A stretch of 48,032 nucleotides of DNA from Bacteroidales bacterium (GCA_003565735.1 PXBB01000120.1:1-48032), one strand, 5' to 3'. Counted from the stretch's first letter, positions 1 to 9,481 are shown. The notes: generated by a model from the sequence alone, not told the origin. Numbers and translations: made by a program.

Positions 1-2
1 CC

Positions 3-380
3 AACCCTTTTACTGAAACAAGTCATCTTGAGTTATTCAGTGAAGCACCTACTGTTGCCACTATTGATGTTTACGATGCAGTTGGCAAACACATTTTGCA
101 CTTAAAACAAAACATAGAAAATGGCCATAATATTTTTAACACTTCAGGTTTTGCTACAGGTCACTATCATTTAATAGTAAAAACAGCAAACCGTCAAAAA
201 ACCGTAAGTTTTGTGTCCCTGAATACTAAAAGTTCAAACCCACAAATACTTTTTAATAATTTTTTCCAGGAAGACTTTGATTTAAAAAAAAGAAAGAAGG
301 GCGCAAAAAAACATTATACAAATGCCTTACATAGCAGGAGACCAAATGCAGTTTACCGGTTATTCCGGAAGCTTGAGTGA
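3..380 (+). CDS. 3' end of a T9SS-exported protein (partial), running past its sorting domain
   Basis: The reading frame is open from the window edge and stops at 378-380. The first 70 or so codons read as a type A T9SS C-terminal sorting domain: an Asn-Pro-Phe opening, an IDVYDAVGK strand, and an ATGHYHLIV / KTVSFV close. Such domains send a protein through the type IX system to the cell surface and normally end within a few residues of the last strand. Here the frame continues about 55 further codons of low-complexity, Lys/Arg-rich sequence and overlaps the FISUMP gene by 59 bases in another frame. The extension therefore looks like read-through across a rearrangement junction near 220-300, not real protein. 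The N-terminal part lies outside the window. Confidence 0.6.
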   Translation, partial: NPFTETSHLELFSEAPTVATIDVYDAVGKHILHLKQNIENGHNIFNTSGFATGHYHLIVKTANRQKTVSFVSLNTKSSNPQILFNNFFQEDFDLKKRKKGAKKHYTNALHSRRPNAVYRLFRKLE

Positions 381-1059
381 TGTTGTATTCGATGTGCCTG
401 CTTCAAGTAAGACAATTAATTTTGAATTTGCAGGTTTTACATGTGGCGATAGTGTGACTTTTATATATAATGGAAGCCCCGTTACTTACGGTACTGTTTT
501 AAGTAGTGGCAATTGCTGGTTAGACCGTAATCTTGGTGCCACAGCAGTATGCACAACAAGCACACATGCGGCTTGCTACGGCGATCTCTATCAATGGGGA
601 CGTGGCGCTGACGGGCACCAGCTTCGCACAAGCGGCACGACTACAACTTTAAGTAACAGTGATACACCGGGGCATAACGATTTTATCTTAGCCCCAAATA
701 GCCCTCATGACTGGCGCAGTCCACACAATGATAACCTTTGGCAAGGTGTAAACGGCACCAACAATCCTTGCCCAAATGGCTGGCGTATTCCTACATATGC
801 TGAATGGCATGCAGAACTACTGAGCTGGAGCTCTAATGACGCGTGGGGTGCGTTTATGTCATCGCTTAAGTTGCCCATGACGGGTTACCGCAACCACGGC
901 AATGGTTCGCTCAACCATGTTGGCTCAGTCGGCTACTACTGGACAAGTATAGTTAGCACTCAAATTGCTAGCCACCTCTTCTTCACCAATAGCACTGCCT
1001 ACATTAGTAGCAGCTTATACCGGGCGCTCGGAGTCTCTGTGCGTTGCATTAAGGATTGA
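322..1059 (+). pseudogene. FISUMP-domain surface protein, N-terminally truncated
   Basis: The translated product (245 residues from the ATG at 322) matches the FISUMP (Fibrobacter succinogenes major paralogous) domain: GNCWLDRNLGA near residue 60, YGDLYQWGRGADGHQ near 85, NPCPNGWRIPTYAEW near 150, and a VRCIKD C-terminus. FISUMP proteins are usually secreted lipoproteins or T9SS cargo of unknown function. The first residues (MPYIAGDQMQFTGYSG) belong to the linker that precedes this domain in longer relatives, and homology-like sequence runs a few codons upstream of the ATG before an in-frame stop at 283-285. There is no signal peptide. I infer that the 5' part was lost or frameshifted. The 3' end is intact, and a group II intron starts at the base after the stop codon. 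Confidence 0.65.
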
Positions 1060-1729
1060 GTGCGCACTGATGATGATTAGAGACACAAAGGCGCATTGTG
1101 TCATTCAAGCTAAACATCAAACTATATACAAGATGGTGGACTATGAATAACTCATACAAGTCGATAAGAAACGAGCTTTGTTCCAACATTATGGTAAAAC
1201 AAAGAAGACTCACTAAACAACGGCTACCATGACAGAAGCATAGGATTGACCCACCGACAGGGACTAACAGGAGTATCTGTCAAACTACCCTACGGTGCTT
1301 TTATCTAAGGATAGAGGTATTGAGCAGATAGGGAAAAGGGAGGATGAAAGAAGCCTTTCAAGTGTCTATACAAGAGCTGAACGAAAGTGAACTGACCGAT
1401 GAGGTGTCGAAATTTACATAGACAGTGTCAGAAACCGAAGGAACTTAATCTGCTTCGGGACAAGTGCAGGAGTTACCTGTGAGATAAATTGCCTGCATTG
1501 ACACTCGGCATAAAGGCAGCAGGAATTGTATATGGGCTTGTATATGGAACAGTGGAAACTAACTATTGATGTTAATCGGAACGACACAAGTAGCAGCACT
1601 ACAAGGTCAAAATAGAGAAGCGATAGTTAGTGGCGGATGAAGTCGTAGTAGCGATGAAGTTCCTGTAATGGGGATGGAGCGAAGGACTTCAGCAGACAGT
1701 AGTTAACGAGTACAACAACTTAACAAAGG

Positions 1730-2980
1730 ATGATTGATGAGTTAAATACAAAGACACAACCAATAAGTAAAGAACAGGTATGGTCTGCGTGGAAGAGGGT
1801 AAAGAAAGGCGGTAAAGGCATGGGTATAGACCATGTGAGTGCTGAAATGATTAGCCAAAATCCACGTAAATACTTGTATCCTTTATGGAATCGTTTAGCC
1901 AGTGGGAGTTATTTCCCACCAGCAGTAAAACAAGTGCCAATTCCAAAAGGAGAAGGCAAGGAAAGGATGTTAGGCATACCCACCATTATAGACAGGGTAG
2001 CACAGGAGGTGATAAGGGCAGAGTTGGAAAGAGTTGTTGAGCCAATATTTCATTCCAGTTCATTCGGATACAGACCGGGCAAGAGTGCCCATGATGCCGT
2101 TGAGCAATGTGCAAAGAACTGTTGGCAAAGGTGGTATGTTGTAGATTTAGACATCAAAGGTTTCTTTGACAACATAGACCACGAACAAATGATGTGTATG
2201 TTGCGCAAACACACAAGTCAAAAGCATATTTTGCTATATAGCGAGAGATGGCTAAAAGCACCCACAGTTAAACAAAATGGAGAACTTCAAGCAAGGGACA
2301 AAGGCACACCGCAAGGAGGTGTAATAAGCCCATTATTCGCAAACATCTATCTTCATGAGGCATTTGACCAATGGATTGCAGACACACAACCGCTAATAGT
2401 TTTTGAGAGATATGCCGACGACATTGTTATCCATACAAGGAGTATAGAGCAATCTAACTTCATTTTGGATAAGTTAAAGTTAAGGTTACAGAAGTACTCT
2501 TTAGAGGTACACCCCCAAAAGACAAGGATAGTTTACTGTTATCGTACTGCACGGTTTCACAAGGAAAATAAGCAGATACCAACATCTTTTGATTTTCTGG
2601 GGTTCACTTTCAAACCGAGACTTTGCGCCAAATCAAATGGTGAGAAATTCTGGGGTTTTAGACCAGCAATTAGCAAAAAGAGCGAGAAACGTATAAATGA
2701 TGAGTTCAAGAGATTGGCAATCCATAAATGGTCAGGTACTGACCTACATAAACTTGCTAATTTTCTATCTTCCAAATTACGTGGATGGCTTTACTATTAC
2801 GGTAAGTTTCGTATATCAGAAATGCATAGAGTATTCAGACTATTGAATATTCGATTAGCAAAATGGGCACGAAACAGATATAAATTAAAAACTTATTCTA
2901 AGTCGTATGGTTGGCTAAAACGCATTATGAAATTTTATCCTAATACATTTGTTCATTGGAGTTATGGCTTTACTGGTTAA
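1730..2980 (+). CDS. ltrA: Group II intron reverse transcriptase/maturase
   Basis: This 416-residue protein helps the intron RNA fold for splicing and copies it into DNA during retrohoming. The reverse transcriptase core is complete: a FGYRPGKSAHDAV block near 108-125, DLDIKGFFDNIDH near 140, GTPQGG at 192-197 and the catalytic YADD at 228-231. Residues about 300-416 form the maturase (X) and DNA-binding region (FLGFTFKPR, then KLRGWLYYYGKF). There is no C-terminal HNH endonuclease domain, so it belongs to the endonuclease-lacking maturases. The ATG at 1730 is the first start in frame. No frameshift or stop interrupts the gene, so it may be active. It is read on the same strand as the host FISUMP gene. 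Confidence 0.93.
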   Translation: MIDELNTKTQPISKEQVWSAWKRVKKGGKGMGIDHVSAEMISQNPRKYLYPLWNRLASGSYFPPAVKQVPIPKGEGKERMLGIPTIIDRVAQEVIRAELERVVEPIFHSSSFGYRPGKSAHDAVEQCAKNCWQRWYVVDLDIKGFFDNIDHEQMMCMLRKHTSQKHILLYSERWLKAPTVKQNGELQARDKGTPQGGVISPLFANIYLHEAFDQWIADTQPLIVFERYADDIVIHTRSIEQSNFILDKLKLRLQKYSLEVHPQKTRIVYCYRTARFHKENKQIPTSFDFLGFTFKPRLCAKSNGEKFWGFRPAISKKSEKRINDEFKRLAIHKWSGTDLHKLANFLSSKLRGWLYYYGKFRISEMHRVFRLLNIRLAKWARNRYKLKTYSKSYGWLKRIMKFYPNTFVHWSYGFTG

Positions 2981-2992
2981 ATCTGGCTGCAA

Positions 2993-3026
2993 GAGCCGTA
3001 TGACGGGAGACTGTCACGTACGGTTC
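2993..3026 (+). ncRNA. Group II intron domain V
   Basis: A 34-nt hairpin, GAGCCGTATG...CGTACGGTTC, with the conserved AGC catalytic triad at its base. It lies 12 bases downstream of the maturase stop, followed by a domain VI stem with a bulged A. This is the most conserved group II RNA element and fixes the orientation and 3' end of the intron. Confidence 0.9.
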
Positions 3027-3193
3027 TGTGAGAGGCTTGGGCTGAAATGCCCTTGCCTACTCGACTTGTGCCAAGAAGTAGAATAATTTGCGTATTCTTC
3101 AAAAAAGCTGCCCATAACAAGGCAGTACACTCCCACTCAGTTATATGAAGCATTTTTATGAAATTTTTTCATGAAGAGATATACTATTAAAGA

Positions 3194-3227
3194 TTTGTAA
3201 AGTATAAAAAGAAAAATTATAACTTTG
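3194..3227 (+). promoter_or_regulatory. Predicted Bacteroidota promoter of the TPR protein gene
   Basis: A TTTG box at 3194-3197 and TAACTTTG at 3220-3227 match the Bacteroidota -33 (TTTG) and -7 (TAnnTTTG) elements, with 22 bases between them, slightly longer than usual. The gene starts 22 bases downstream, giving a short leader. It lies just outside the intron, so transcription of the downstream gene need not depend on the intron. Confidence 0.5.
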
Positions 3228-3249
3228 TTTTTTTTATAAAAAAAGTATA

Positions 3250-5160
3250 ATGAGAATAAAACAAGCAATAATTCAGATTGACAACAGAATAAAAGAACTT
3301 TTTAAAACGTCTCACATAGGACTTGATTCAGCTGTTCACTTTTTGAATAAGCCATTTGATTTCAATGATTCTGAAATTGACATGGCTGAGAGTTTAGAGC
3401 TTGCCATAAAAGAAGATCCGGACAATCCAAAGCTTTATAATAACAGAGGTATATTAAGGGCTGTAAATAAAAATTACGATGAAGCACTTTCTGATTTTAA
3501 TAAAGCCTTGCAGCTTGATGCCCAATATGCAGATGCCTATTTTAATAAAGGTCTGATATATAAGGAAAAAGCTGTTTATGAAGAGGCTTTGAAAGCTTTT
3601 GATAAAGCTGTTAATATAAAACCTGATTTTTACGAAGCTATTAACAATAGAGGCTTGGTTTATTTTTTGCAAAAAAAATATAATGAGGCCCTTTCAAGTT
3701 TTGATACCATTTGTAAAAATAGCTCGGATAATGCACGTGCCTTTTTTAATAAAGGTCTTACATGCTTTGCTATGGGTGCTTTTGAACAAGCTCTTGAGGC
3801 GTACAATAAGGCTATTAGCATCAATCCTGTTTTTACCGAAGCTTATATTAACAGAGGCAACCTTCGGGCAGAACAAGCACTTTTCGAAGAAGCTCTTGAA
3901 GACTATAATAAAGCTGTAGATTTGCATCCCGAAAGTTATGTGGCCTATAATAATGGGGGAAATGTTAGAGCTTGTATGGAGGATTATGAAATGGCACAGA
4001 AAAATTATAATACCGCCATCGAGCTTAACAAAAACTATGACCATGCCTACTTTAACAGGGCCTTGCTTAAAAAAGAAATGAAAATGCACGAAGAGGCATT
4101 ATCAGATTTTTCGAAAGCCATAGAACTCAATAAATCGGACTCCAGATATTTTAATAACAGGGGTTATCTTTATTTTTTACTAGAAGACTATTTAAAAGCT
4201 TTACATGATTATGAGAGTGCATTAGGTATTAATCCGAAAGATAAAAAAGCATTGGTTAATAAGGCTCATGCCGAATTTGCTATGGGGGATTATAATGCAG
4301 CCTTAAAAAGCTACAACCAATTAATTGATAAAGGCTTCTCAAATAGTGAGCTGTTTTATAACAGAGGAAGTGTGAATATGAAGCTGAACGACCTTGATGC
4401 AGCAAAAGAAGATTTTGACAAAGCCATTGCACTGAATCCAGAGGACGCTGAAGCCTACTACAACAGAGGGATGGTTTACACTGAAATGCTCAATTTTGAT
4501 AAGGCCATGTCCGATATGGATAAGGCTTTAGAACTGAAACAGGATTTTGCAGATGCTTTTAACAGCAAAGCCAACCTCATGTTTCATGAAGGAAACTATA
4601 ACGAAGCCGTTTCTTTATACAGCCTGGCTATTAAATATGCGCCGGAAGAGGAAAGATTTCTTAACAACAGGGGTATGTCTTACATGAAATCTTCAAATTA
4701 TGAAGCTGCAATAGAGGATTTTAATAAAGCAATAAAGCTAAATGAAAGCTTTGCCGAAGCCTATTATCACCGGGCTGAAGCCAAAGAAAAACTGGGCGAC
4801 ACCTTTGGCTCTCAATCCGACTATCAGAAAGCACAAGCACTCGATGAGGATATTTCTGAAGAAGCACGCATTCTTTCTGATAATGACCTGTGGATGCTTA
4901 TAGCAGCAAGTAATATAAGCAACCCGCTAAACTTGCAGGGTGCCAACTTAAGAGGGGCTTTTTTAAAGGGCGCATCACTTATAAAGGCTAATTTCAATGG
5001 CGCCGATCTTAGCGAAGCTGATTTACGCAATGCAGACTTGACAGATGCCAATTTTAACAATGCCAAACTTTCAAATGCTAAGCTGTTGGGGGCTAACCTC
5101 GAAGGCGCTTCATTCAATAATGCCGTAACTCTTGGCGTGGATATTGTAATAAAACAATGA
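3250..5160 (+). CDS. TPR-repeat protein with C-terminal pentapeptide repeats
   Basis: The 636-residue product consists of about 14 consecutive 34-residue tetratricopeptide repeats (residues about 60-535; consensus NRG...Y..AL.DFNKAI.LNP), followed by about 13 pentapeptide repeats (residues about 562-627; the A(D/N)L pattern). TPR arrays are superhelical protein-binding scaffolds, and pentapeptide repeats form a right-handed quadrilateral beta-helix. The combination suggests an adaptor, with no enzymatic motif visible. No signal peptide or membrane segment is seen, so it is probably cytoplasmic. The repeats are still similar to each other at DNA level, as in a recently expanded array. The next gene starts 38 bases downstream, so they may share a transcript. 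Function unknown. Confidence 0.85.
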   Translation: MRIKQAIIQIDNRIKELFKTSHIGLDSAVHFLNKPFDFNDSEIDMAESLELAIKEDPDNPKLYNNRGILRAVNKNYDEALSDFNKALQLDAQYADAYFNKGLIYKEKAVYEEALKAFDKAVNIKPDFYEAINNRGLVYFLQKKYNEALSSFDTICKNSSDNARAFFNKGLTCFAMGAFEQALEAYNKAISINPVFTEAYINRGNLRAEQALFEEALEDYNKAVDLHPESYVAYNNGGNVRACMEDYEMAQKNYNTAIELNKNYDHAYFNRALLKKEMKMHEEALSDFSKAIELNKSDSRYFNNRGYLYFLLEDYLKALHDYESALGINPKDKKALVNKAHAEFAMGDYNAALKSYNQLIDKGFSNSELFYNRGSVNMKLNDLDAAKEDFDKAIALNPEDAEAYYNRGMVYTEMLNFDKAMSDMDKALELKQDFADAFNSKANLMFHEGNYNEAVSLYSLAIKYAPEEERFLNNRGMSYMKSSNYEAAIEDFNKAIKLNESFAEAYYHRAEAKEKLGDTFGSQSDYQKAQALDEDISEEARILSDNDLWMLIAASNISNPLNLQGANLRGAFLKGASLIKANFNGADLSEADLRNADLTDANFNNAKLSNAKLLGANLEGASFNNAVTLGVDIVIKQ

Positions 5161-5198
5161 GATGACAGTTACTATTAATTGACTTTAAAAAACATAAT

Positions 5199-5759
5199 AT
5201 GAAAACGAAAGTATTTAAACCCTTGTTTACTAGCGCACTAATTTTTTTCGTCTGCGCTGTGTTCGCAAGAGGTGAATCGCCTGAGATGCCGGATATTCCA
5301 GTAAATGAGCGATCAAATCTTATTGAGTATGCAGGTGTTGTACAAGTGGAAGGAACTGCTGAAGAACTGTATGAGCGTTGTTTGGAGTGGATAAATGAGT
5401 TTTTCCCTAACCCACATGGTGTGGTTCGTGTAAGGGATAATGAAAATCTCATCATAGAAGGTTTGCACCGCATTCGCTATATGAATCAATTAGAAGATGG
5501 CACTGATATTTTGTCAGGTCATGTGCAGTATGAATTTAAAATTCAATTTAGAGACGGACGCTACAGATACGAGATAACCAATTTTGCTGACAGAAAAGTG
5601 TCGCGGGTGCCTCTTGAAAGATGGCTTGATAAAGATGACCCGGCTCATAACAAGAATACACCTTCTCACCTTACGCAGATTGACGCTTTTATCAAAGACC
5701 TTATAGATAACAAAACTGCTGCTATGCAGCCAGAAGAAGAGTATATTGAGGAATGGTAA
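5199..5759 (+). CDS. Secreted DUF4468 (TBP-like fold) protein
   Basis: 186 residues, beginning with a signal peptide (MKTKVFKPLFTSALIFFVCA, cleavage near 23). The body (IEYAGVVQVEGTAEELYERCLEWINEFF, then HVQYEFKIQFRDGRYRYEITNF) fits the DUF4468 domain of Bacteroidota, predicted to adopt a TBP-like fold and usually exported. Biochemical role is unknown. The C-terminal 40 residues hold an acidic tail. It lies between the TPR protein and an ABC exporter on the same strand, with short spacing on both sides. The context does not reveal a partner. Confidence 0.75.
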   Translation: MKTKVFKPLFTSALIFFVCAVFARGESPEMPDIPVNERSNLIEYAGVVQVEGTAEELYERCLEWINEFFPNPHGVVRVRDNENLIIEGLHRIRYMNQLEDGTDILSGHVQYEFKIQFRDGRYRYEITNFADRKVSRVPLERWLDKDDPAHNKNTPSHLTQIDAFIKDLIDNKTAAMQPEEEYIEEW

Positions 5760-5812
5760 AACCTTCTTTTATTTAATTTAAATATTCAAAATAATTCTTT
5801 AAACGTTCCCTT

Positions 5813-6733
5813 ATGTCAATGTTTATTGCTGAAAATATTGTGAAGAAGTATGCAAATCATACTGCATTAAAGGATGTCTCAGTTGAGATTAAAGATCAAT
5901 CCATTTTTGGCTTGCTGGGACCTAATGGTGCCGGTAAAACTTCCTTGATACGAATTATAAACCAAATTACGGCACCCGACGCCGGGCGCTTGTTTTTTGA
6001 TGGCGAACGACTATCTCCAAAGCATGTCGAATTCATAGGCTATTTGCCGGAAGAACGCGGCTTATATAAAAAAATGAAAGTTGGAGAACAGGCTTTATAT
6101 TTAGCACGCCTTAAAGGTTTGGGGAGGCACGAAGCTCTAAAAAAACTTAAATATTGGTTCGAGAAGTTTGATTTGAATGATTGGTGGCATAAGAAAGTTG
6201 AAGAATTGTCCAAGGGTATGCAGCAAAAAATTCAATTCATAGTTACGGTTCTGCATAATCCCAAATTGCTTATTTTTGATGAGCCTTTTAGTGGCTTCGA
6301 CCCCATTAATGTTAACCTTCTCAAAGATGAAATACTGAATTTAAAAACCAATGGTGCTACAGTAATTTTTTCTACGCATGACATGTCATCTGTTGAAGAA
6401 CTTTGTGATAGCATTGCACTTATTAATAAGTCGGAAAAAATTCTTGATGGTAATGTTCAGCAGATTAAAAAACAATACAAAACAAATAGGTATGAAGTTT
6501 TTTATGATGGCAACACATCCATCAGCGAGGTGCTTGGCAACCGTTTTGAAATTGAAAAACAGAGCAGGTCAGACGATGCGTATCAGGCTATAATAAAAAT
6601 TAACAATGGATCGGAACCCAACGAACTTTTGGCAGCCTTATTACCACATGTATCTGTGGTTTCTTTCCGGGAAATTGTGCCCAGCATGAATGAAATATTT
6701 ATTGCAAATGTGACAGGGAAATATCAAAATTAA
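5813..6733 (+). CDS. ABC transporter ATP-binding protein (NatA-like)
   Basis: 306 residues. The Walker A motif GPNGAGKT is at 36-43, the signature LSKGM at 132-136, and Walker B LLIFDEP at about 152-158, with the catalytic Glu and a downstream H-loop in STHDMSS. The last 80 residues form the extra domain seen in NatA/CcmA-type exporters. It should power the ABC-2 permease encoded 24 bases downstream. Substrate is unknown: this subfamily exports Na+, drugs or peptides. ATG TCA ATG gives two possible starts; I use the first. Confidence 0.9.
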   Translation: MSMFIAENIVKKYANHTALKDVSVEIKDQSIFGLLGPNGAGKTSLIRIINQITAPDAGRLFFDGERLSPKHVEFIGYLPEERGLYKKMKVGEQALYLARLKGLGRHEALKKLKYWFEKFDLNDWWHKKVEELSKGMQQKIQFIVTVLHNPKLLIFDEPFSGFDPINVNLLKDEILNLKTNGATVIFSTHDMSSVEELCDSIALINKSEKILDGNVQQIKKQYKTNRYEVFYDGNTSISEVLGNRFEIEKQSRSDDAYQAIIKINNGSEPNELLAALLPHVSVVSFREIVPSMNEIFIANVTGKYQN

Positions 6734-6757
6734 ACAATTTTAAATGCACGCATATCA

Positions 6758-8104
6758 ATGAAAAAAATTTTAATAATTTTTCAAAGGGAATATATATCCA
6801 GGGTCAAGAAGAAGTCTTTTATTGTGATGACTATCCTGGGGCCTATTCTTTTGGCAGCCCTTTTGATAGTTCCGGTCTTTCTGGCTCAAATAACAACCGA
6901 AAAAAATGTGATTGCGGTTGTAGATGAGACAAAACTTTTTGTAGATAATTTACAGGAAACCGATAATATTAGTTTTGTTTATTTTGATACAAGTATTGGT
7001 GCAGCAAAAGATGACTTTAACCCCAACAAATACAATGCTTTACTTTATATCCCACTTTCTGCTATTAATACGCCTCAAACCATGCGTCTTTTTTCTGATA
7101 AGTATCCTAGCCTTAATGTTAAGATATATATTGAAAATCAGCTCAAAAATGAATTTGAAAGTTTAAAACTAAAGGCCAGTGGTATTGACGAAAACGTACT
7201 AAAAAGCATTGAAACAAAAGTTAACCTGACAACAGTAAAGTTCACTGAAGACGGAGAAACAGAGCAACGAAGCTATCCCGAAATTGCAACTGTATTAGGC
7301 ATTTTTTCAGGGATTCTTATTTATATGTTTATTTTCATGTTTGGCGCACAGGTTATGCGGGGTGTTATTGAGGAAAAAACAAGCCGCATCGTTGAAGTTA
7401 TTGTTTCATCGGTAAAGCCTTTCCAGCTTATGCTGGGTAAAATTGTGGGTGTGGCATTTGTTGGCTTAACACAGTTTTTGTTATGGATTGTGCTGACTTT
7501 ATTTCTTGTAACCATTGTACAGGTTTCATTTCCGGAAAAGTTCGAAATCCAAAGGCCTGGAATTGTTTACACTGCCGATAGCAAAATGCTCGAAAGCGAA
7601 AAGCTTAAAGAAGCTTCTGATGCTATGGGAGCACCGCAAATTGATCAAAGAAGTGAAATCCTCATGGCCATCAGCTCTATTAATTTTGGCGTTATTATTG
7701 GCGCCTTTATCTTCTTCTTTTTAGCAGGCTATTTGCTCTATGCTGCATTGTTTGCGGCAATAGGATCGGCGGTTGACAACGAAGCTGATACACAACAATT
7801 TATGTTGCCGGTTACGATACCACTAATTTTTGCCATCATAATGGCACAGGTGGTTATGAATAACCCGGGAGGCTCTTTAGCCTTTTGGTTATCAATTATT
7901 CCATTTACATCCCCTGTAATTATGATGGTGCGCATACCCTTTGGTGTGCCCTACTATGAAGTGGCACTATCCATGGCCCTTCTTGTATTGGGCTTTTTAT
8001 TTACCACATGGCTGGCTGCCAAAATATACCGCACAGGGATATTGATGTATGGTAAAAAAGTTAATTACAAAGAGCTGTGGAAATGGCTTTCGTACAGATC
8101 TTAA
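6758..8104 (+). CDS. ABC-2 type permease (NatB-like)
   Basis: 448 residues. A first membrane helix at about 20-45 is followed by a large extracytoplasmic domain (about 46-175), then at least five helices (about 180-205, 225-250, 310-345, 350-375, 395-420), the ABC-2 exporter layout. The EEKTSRIVEVIVSSVKPFQLMLGK stretch after the second helix is the coupling region typical of NatB-type permeases. It works with the ATPase encoded directly upstream. The transported substrate cannot be told from sequence. Confidence 0.88.
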   Translation: MKKILIIFQREYISRVKKKSFIVMTILGPILLAALLIVPVFLAQITTEKNVIAVVDETKLFVDNLQETDNISFVYFDTSIGAAKDDFNPNKYNALLYIPLSAINTPQTMRLFSDKYPSLNVKIYIENQLKNEFESLKLKASGIDENVLKSIETKVNLTTVKFTEDGETEQRSYPEIATVLGIFSGILIYMFIFMFGAQVMRGVIEEKTSRIVEVIVSSVKPFQLMLGKIVGVAFVGLTQFLLWIVLTLFLVTIVQVSFPEKFEIQRPGIVYTADSKMLESEKLKEASDAMGAPQIDQRSEILMAISSINFGVIIGAFIFFFLAGYLLYAALFAAIGSAVDNEADTQQFMLPVTIPLIFAIIMAQVVMNNPGGSLAFWLSIIPFTSPVIMMVRIPFGVPYYEVALSMALLVLGFLFTTWLAAKIYRTGILMYGKKVNYKELWKWLSYRS

Positions 8105-8194
8105 AAACCCGGCGCAGATTAACAAATCACCATGCAACTTCTCAAAAAATGTTTGAAAATCATGCCTCATAAAGTTTTTTAATTGTACTATTCA

Positions 8195-9481
8195 ATGATT
8201 TTTAAATTAAGTGCTCTTAACGAAAAAGAAAGACAGACTTTTAAGTTGCATTTAATTTATGCTGTTTTTGAGGCGGTACTTACAGGCGTTTTTATTCTTA
8301 ATGAGTTTATTTTTATCAAAAGCTTAAGTGGCAGCAACTATCAGCTTAGTGTTTTATTTCAATTCAGCATGATTGTGCTTCTTGTTGCTGTTTTTACAAA
8401 TGAATTTCTAACTCAGATTAAAAACAAAAAGAAACTATTGCGCATAGTTGCTTTGGTTACACGCTTACCTTTGCTGTTACTGTTTTTCTTCCCTAACGAC
8501 CCTGAGATAATAGCAGAAAGCCATGTTTACCATTATGCCTTCTTATTGGTTTTTTTGTTCTACTTCTCAGCTTCGCCAATTATATTGCCTACCATAAATC
8601 TTTTTTTAAAAAAGAATTACAGGCATCATAACTTTGGGCGCTTATACAGTTTTGTAACTACTTTTGCTAAAATAACCTTACTGATTGTGACCTTCTTATT
8701 TGGGTTGCTGCTTGATTACGACAATTTTGCTTTCAGATATGTGTATCCTTTCGTTGGATTGCTTGGTATAGCATCAATATTTATTTTTTCCAAAATTGAT
8801 TATTCTTTGACAGTAGTCAAAACGCGCTATAGTATAATGAGCATTATTACAAAAACTATTAAAAGTATAACTGCAACCGTAATACACAACAAGCCGTATA
8901 GGGATTACCAAATCAGCTTTATGTTTTACGGGTTTGCATTTATGAGCACCGTCACTGTAATAACCATTTTTTATCAGGTAGTACTGGAGCTTAATTATAC
9001 CAGTGTAGCTTTTTACAAAAACGCTTATAATATATTGGCCATAATGCTACTGCCCTTGTTTGGTAAGCTTATCGGCAAAGTGGATCCGCGATACTTTGCT
9101 ATAATATCTTTTAGTTCTTTAATGTTTTACATTGGCTGTGTTTTACTTACGGCATATTTTCCGCAGAGTCGTACTTTTTTAGATATTCAGATATATTATA
9201 TGTTATTACTGGGTGTTTTTTTTCATGCCTTTTTTGCGGCCACCATGTCATTGTTGTGGAGTATAGGTTCGGCTTATTTTTGTAAAGATGAAGAAGCGGG
9301 CTTGTATCAGTCTGTTCATTTAAGCCTTACCGGAGCCAGGGCAATTTTTGTACCATTATTAGGTATTTGGCTCTACGAAAGTTTTGGCTTTACGGTTACT
9401 TTTATTTGTGCTATAGTATCTTTGCTTCTGGGTATCATGGTGCTGTATATATCCAAAAAACGTAATTTGAAAACAGCTTGA
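8195..9481 (+). CDS. MFS-like membrane transporter, function unknown
   Basis: 428 residues from the ATG at 8195 (a TTG at 8183 would add four residues; ATG is preferred). The protein is almost wholly hydrophobic, with about twelve predicted membrane segments split into two halves by a loop near 215-240, as in the major facilitator superfamily. No substrate motif is recognisable. A cytoplasmic start (KLSALNEKERQTFKLH) precedes the first helix. It is 90 bases past the ABC permease on the same strand and ends convergently with the M20 peptidase gene. Confidence 0.7.
   Translation: MIFKLSALNEKERQTFKLHLIYAVFEAVLTGVFILNEFIFIKSLSGSNYQLSVLFQFSMIVLLVAVFTNEFLTQIKNKKKLLRIVALVTRLPLLLLFFFPNDPEIIAESHVYHYAFLLVFLFYFSASPIILPTINLFLKKNYRHHNFGRLYSFVTTFAKITLLIVTFLFGLLLDYDNFAFRYVYPFVGLLGIASIFIFSKIDYSLTVVKTRYSIMSIITKTIKSITATVIHNKPYRDYQISFMFYGFAFMSTVTVITIFYQVVLELNYTSVAFYKNAYNILAIMLLPLFGKLIGKVDPRYFAIISFSSLMFYIGCVLLTAYFPQSRTFLDIQIYYMLLLGVFFHAFFAATMSLLWSIGSAYFCKDEEAGLYQSVHLSLTGARAIFVPLLGIWLYESFGFTVTFICAIVSLLLGIMVLYISKKRNLKTA

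Larger units (their letters stand above)
1060..3065 (+). mobile_element. Group II intron with its own reverse transcriptase/maturase
   Basis: The 5' end reads GTGCG at 1060, matching the group II consensus GUGYG. A 34-nt domain V with the AGC triad occupies 2993-3026. Domain VI follows, with a candidate branch-point A at 3059, and the 3' end is AC at 3065, seven nucleotides from that A inclusive. The 670 bases before the coding region contain blocks typical of domains I-IV, such as GGATGGAGCGAAGGAC near 1672. The maturase at 1730-2980 lies in the domain IV position. Total length is about 2.0 kb. The element looks intact. Boundaries come from consensus only. It sits directly after the stop codon of the FISUMP gene. 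Confidence 0.85.

Noticed and set aside
3070-3110. Possible terminator hairpin after the intron (AGAATA ... TATTCT)
   Set aside because: The stem is only six base pairs and no T-run follows.
3694-4089. 131-codon minus-strand frame inside the TPR gene
   Set aside because: It is an antisense shadow created by the repetitive TPR codons.
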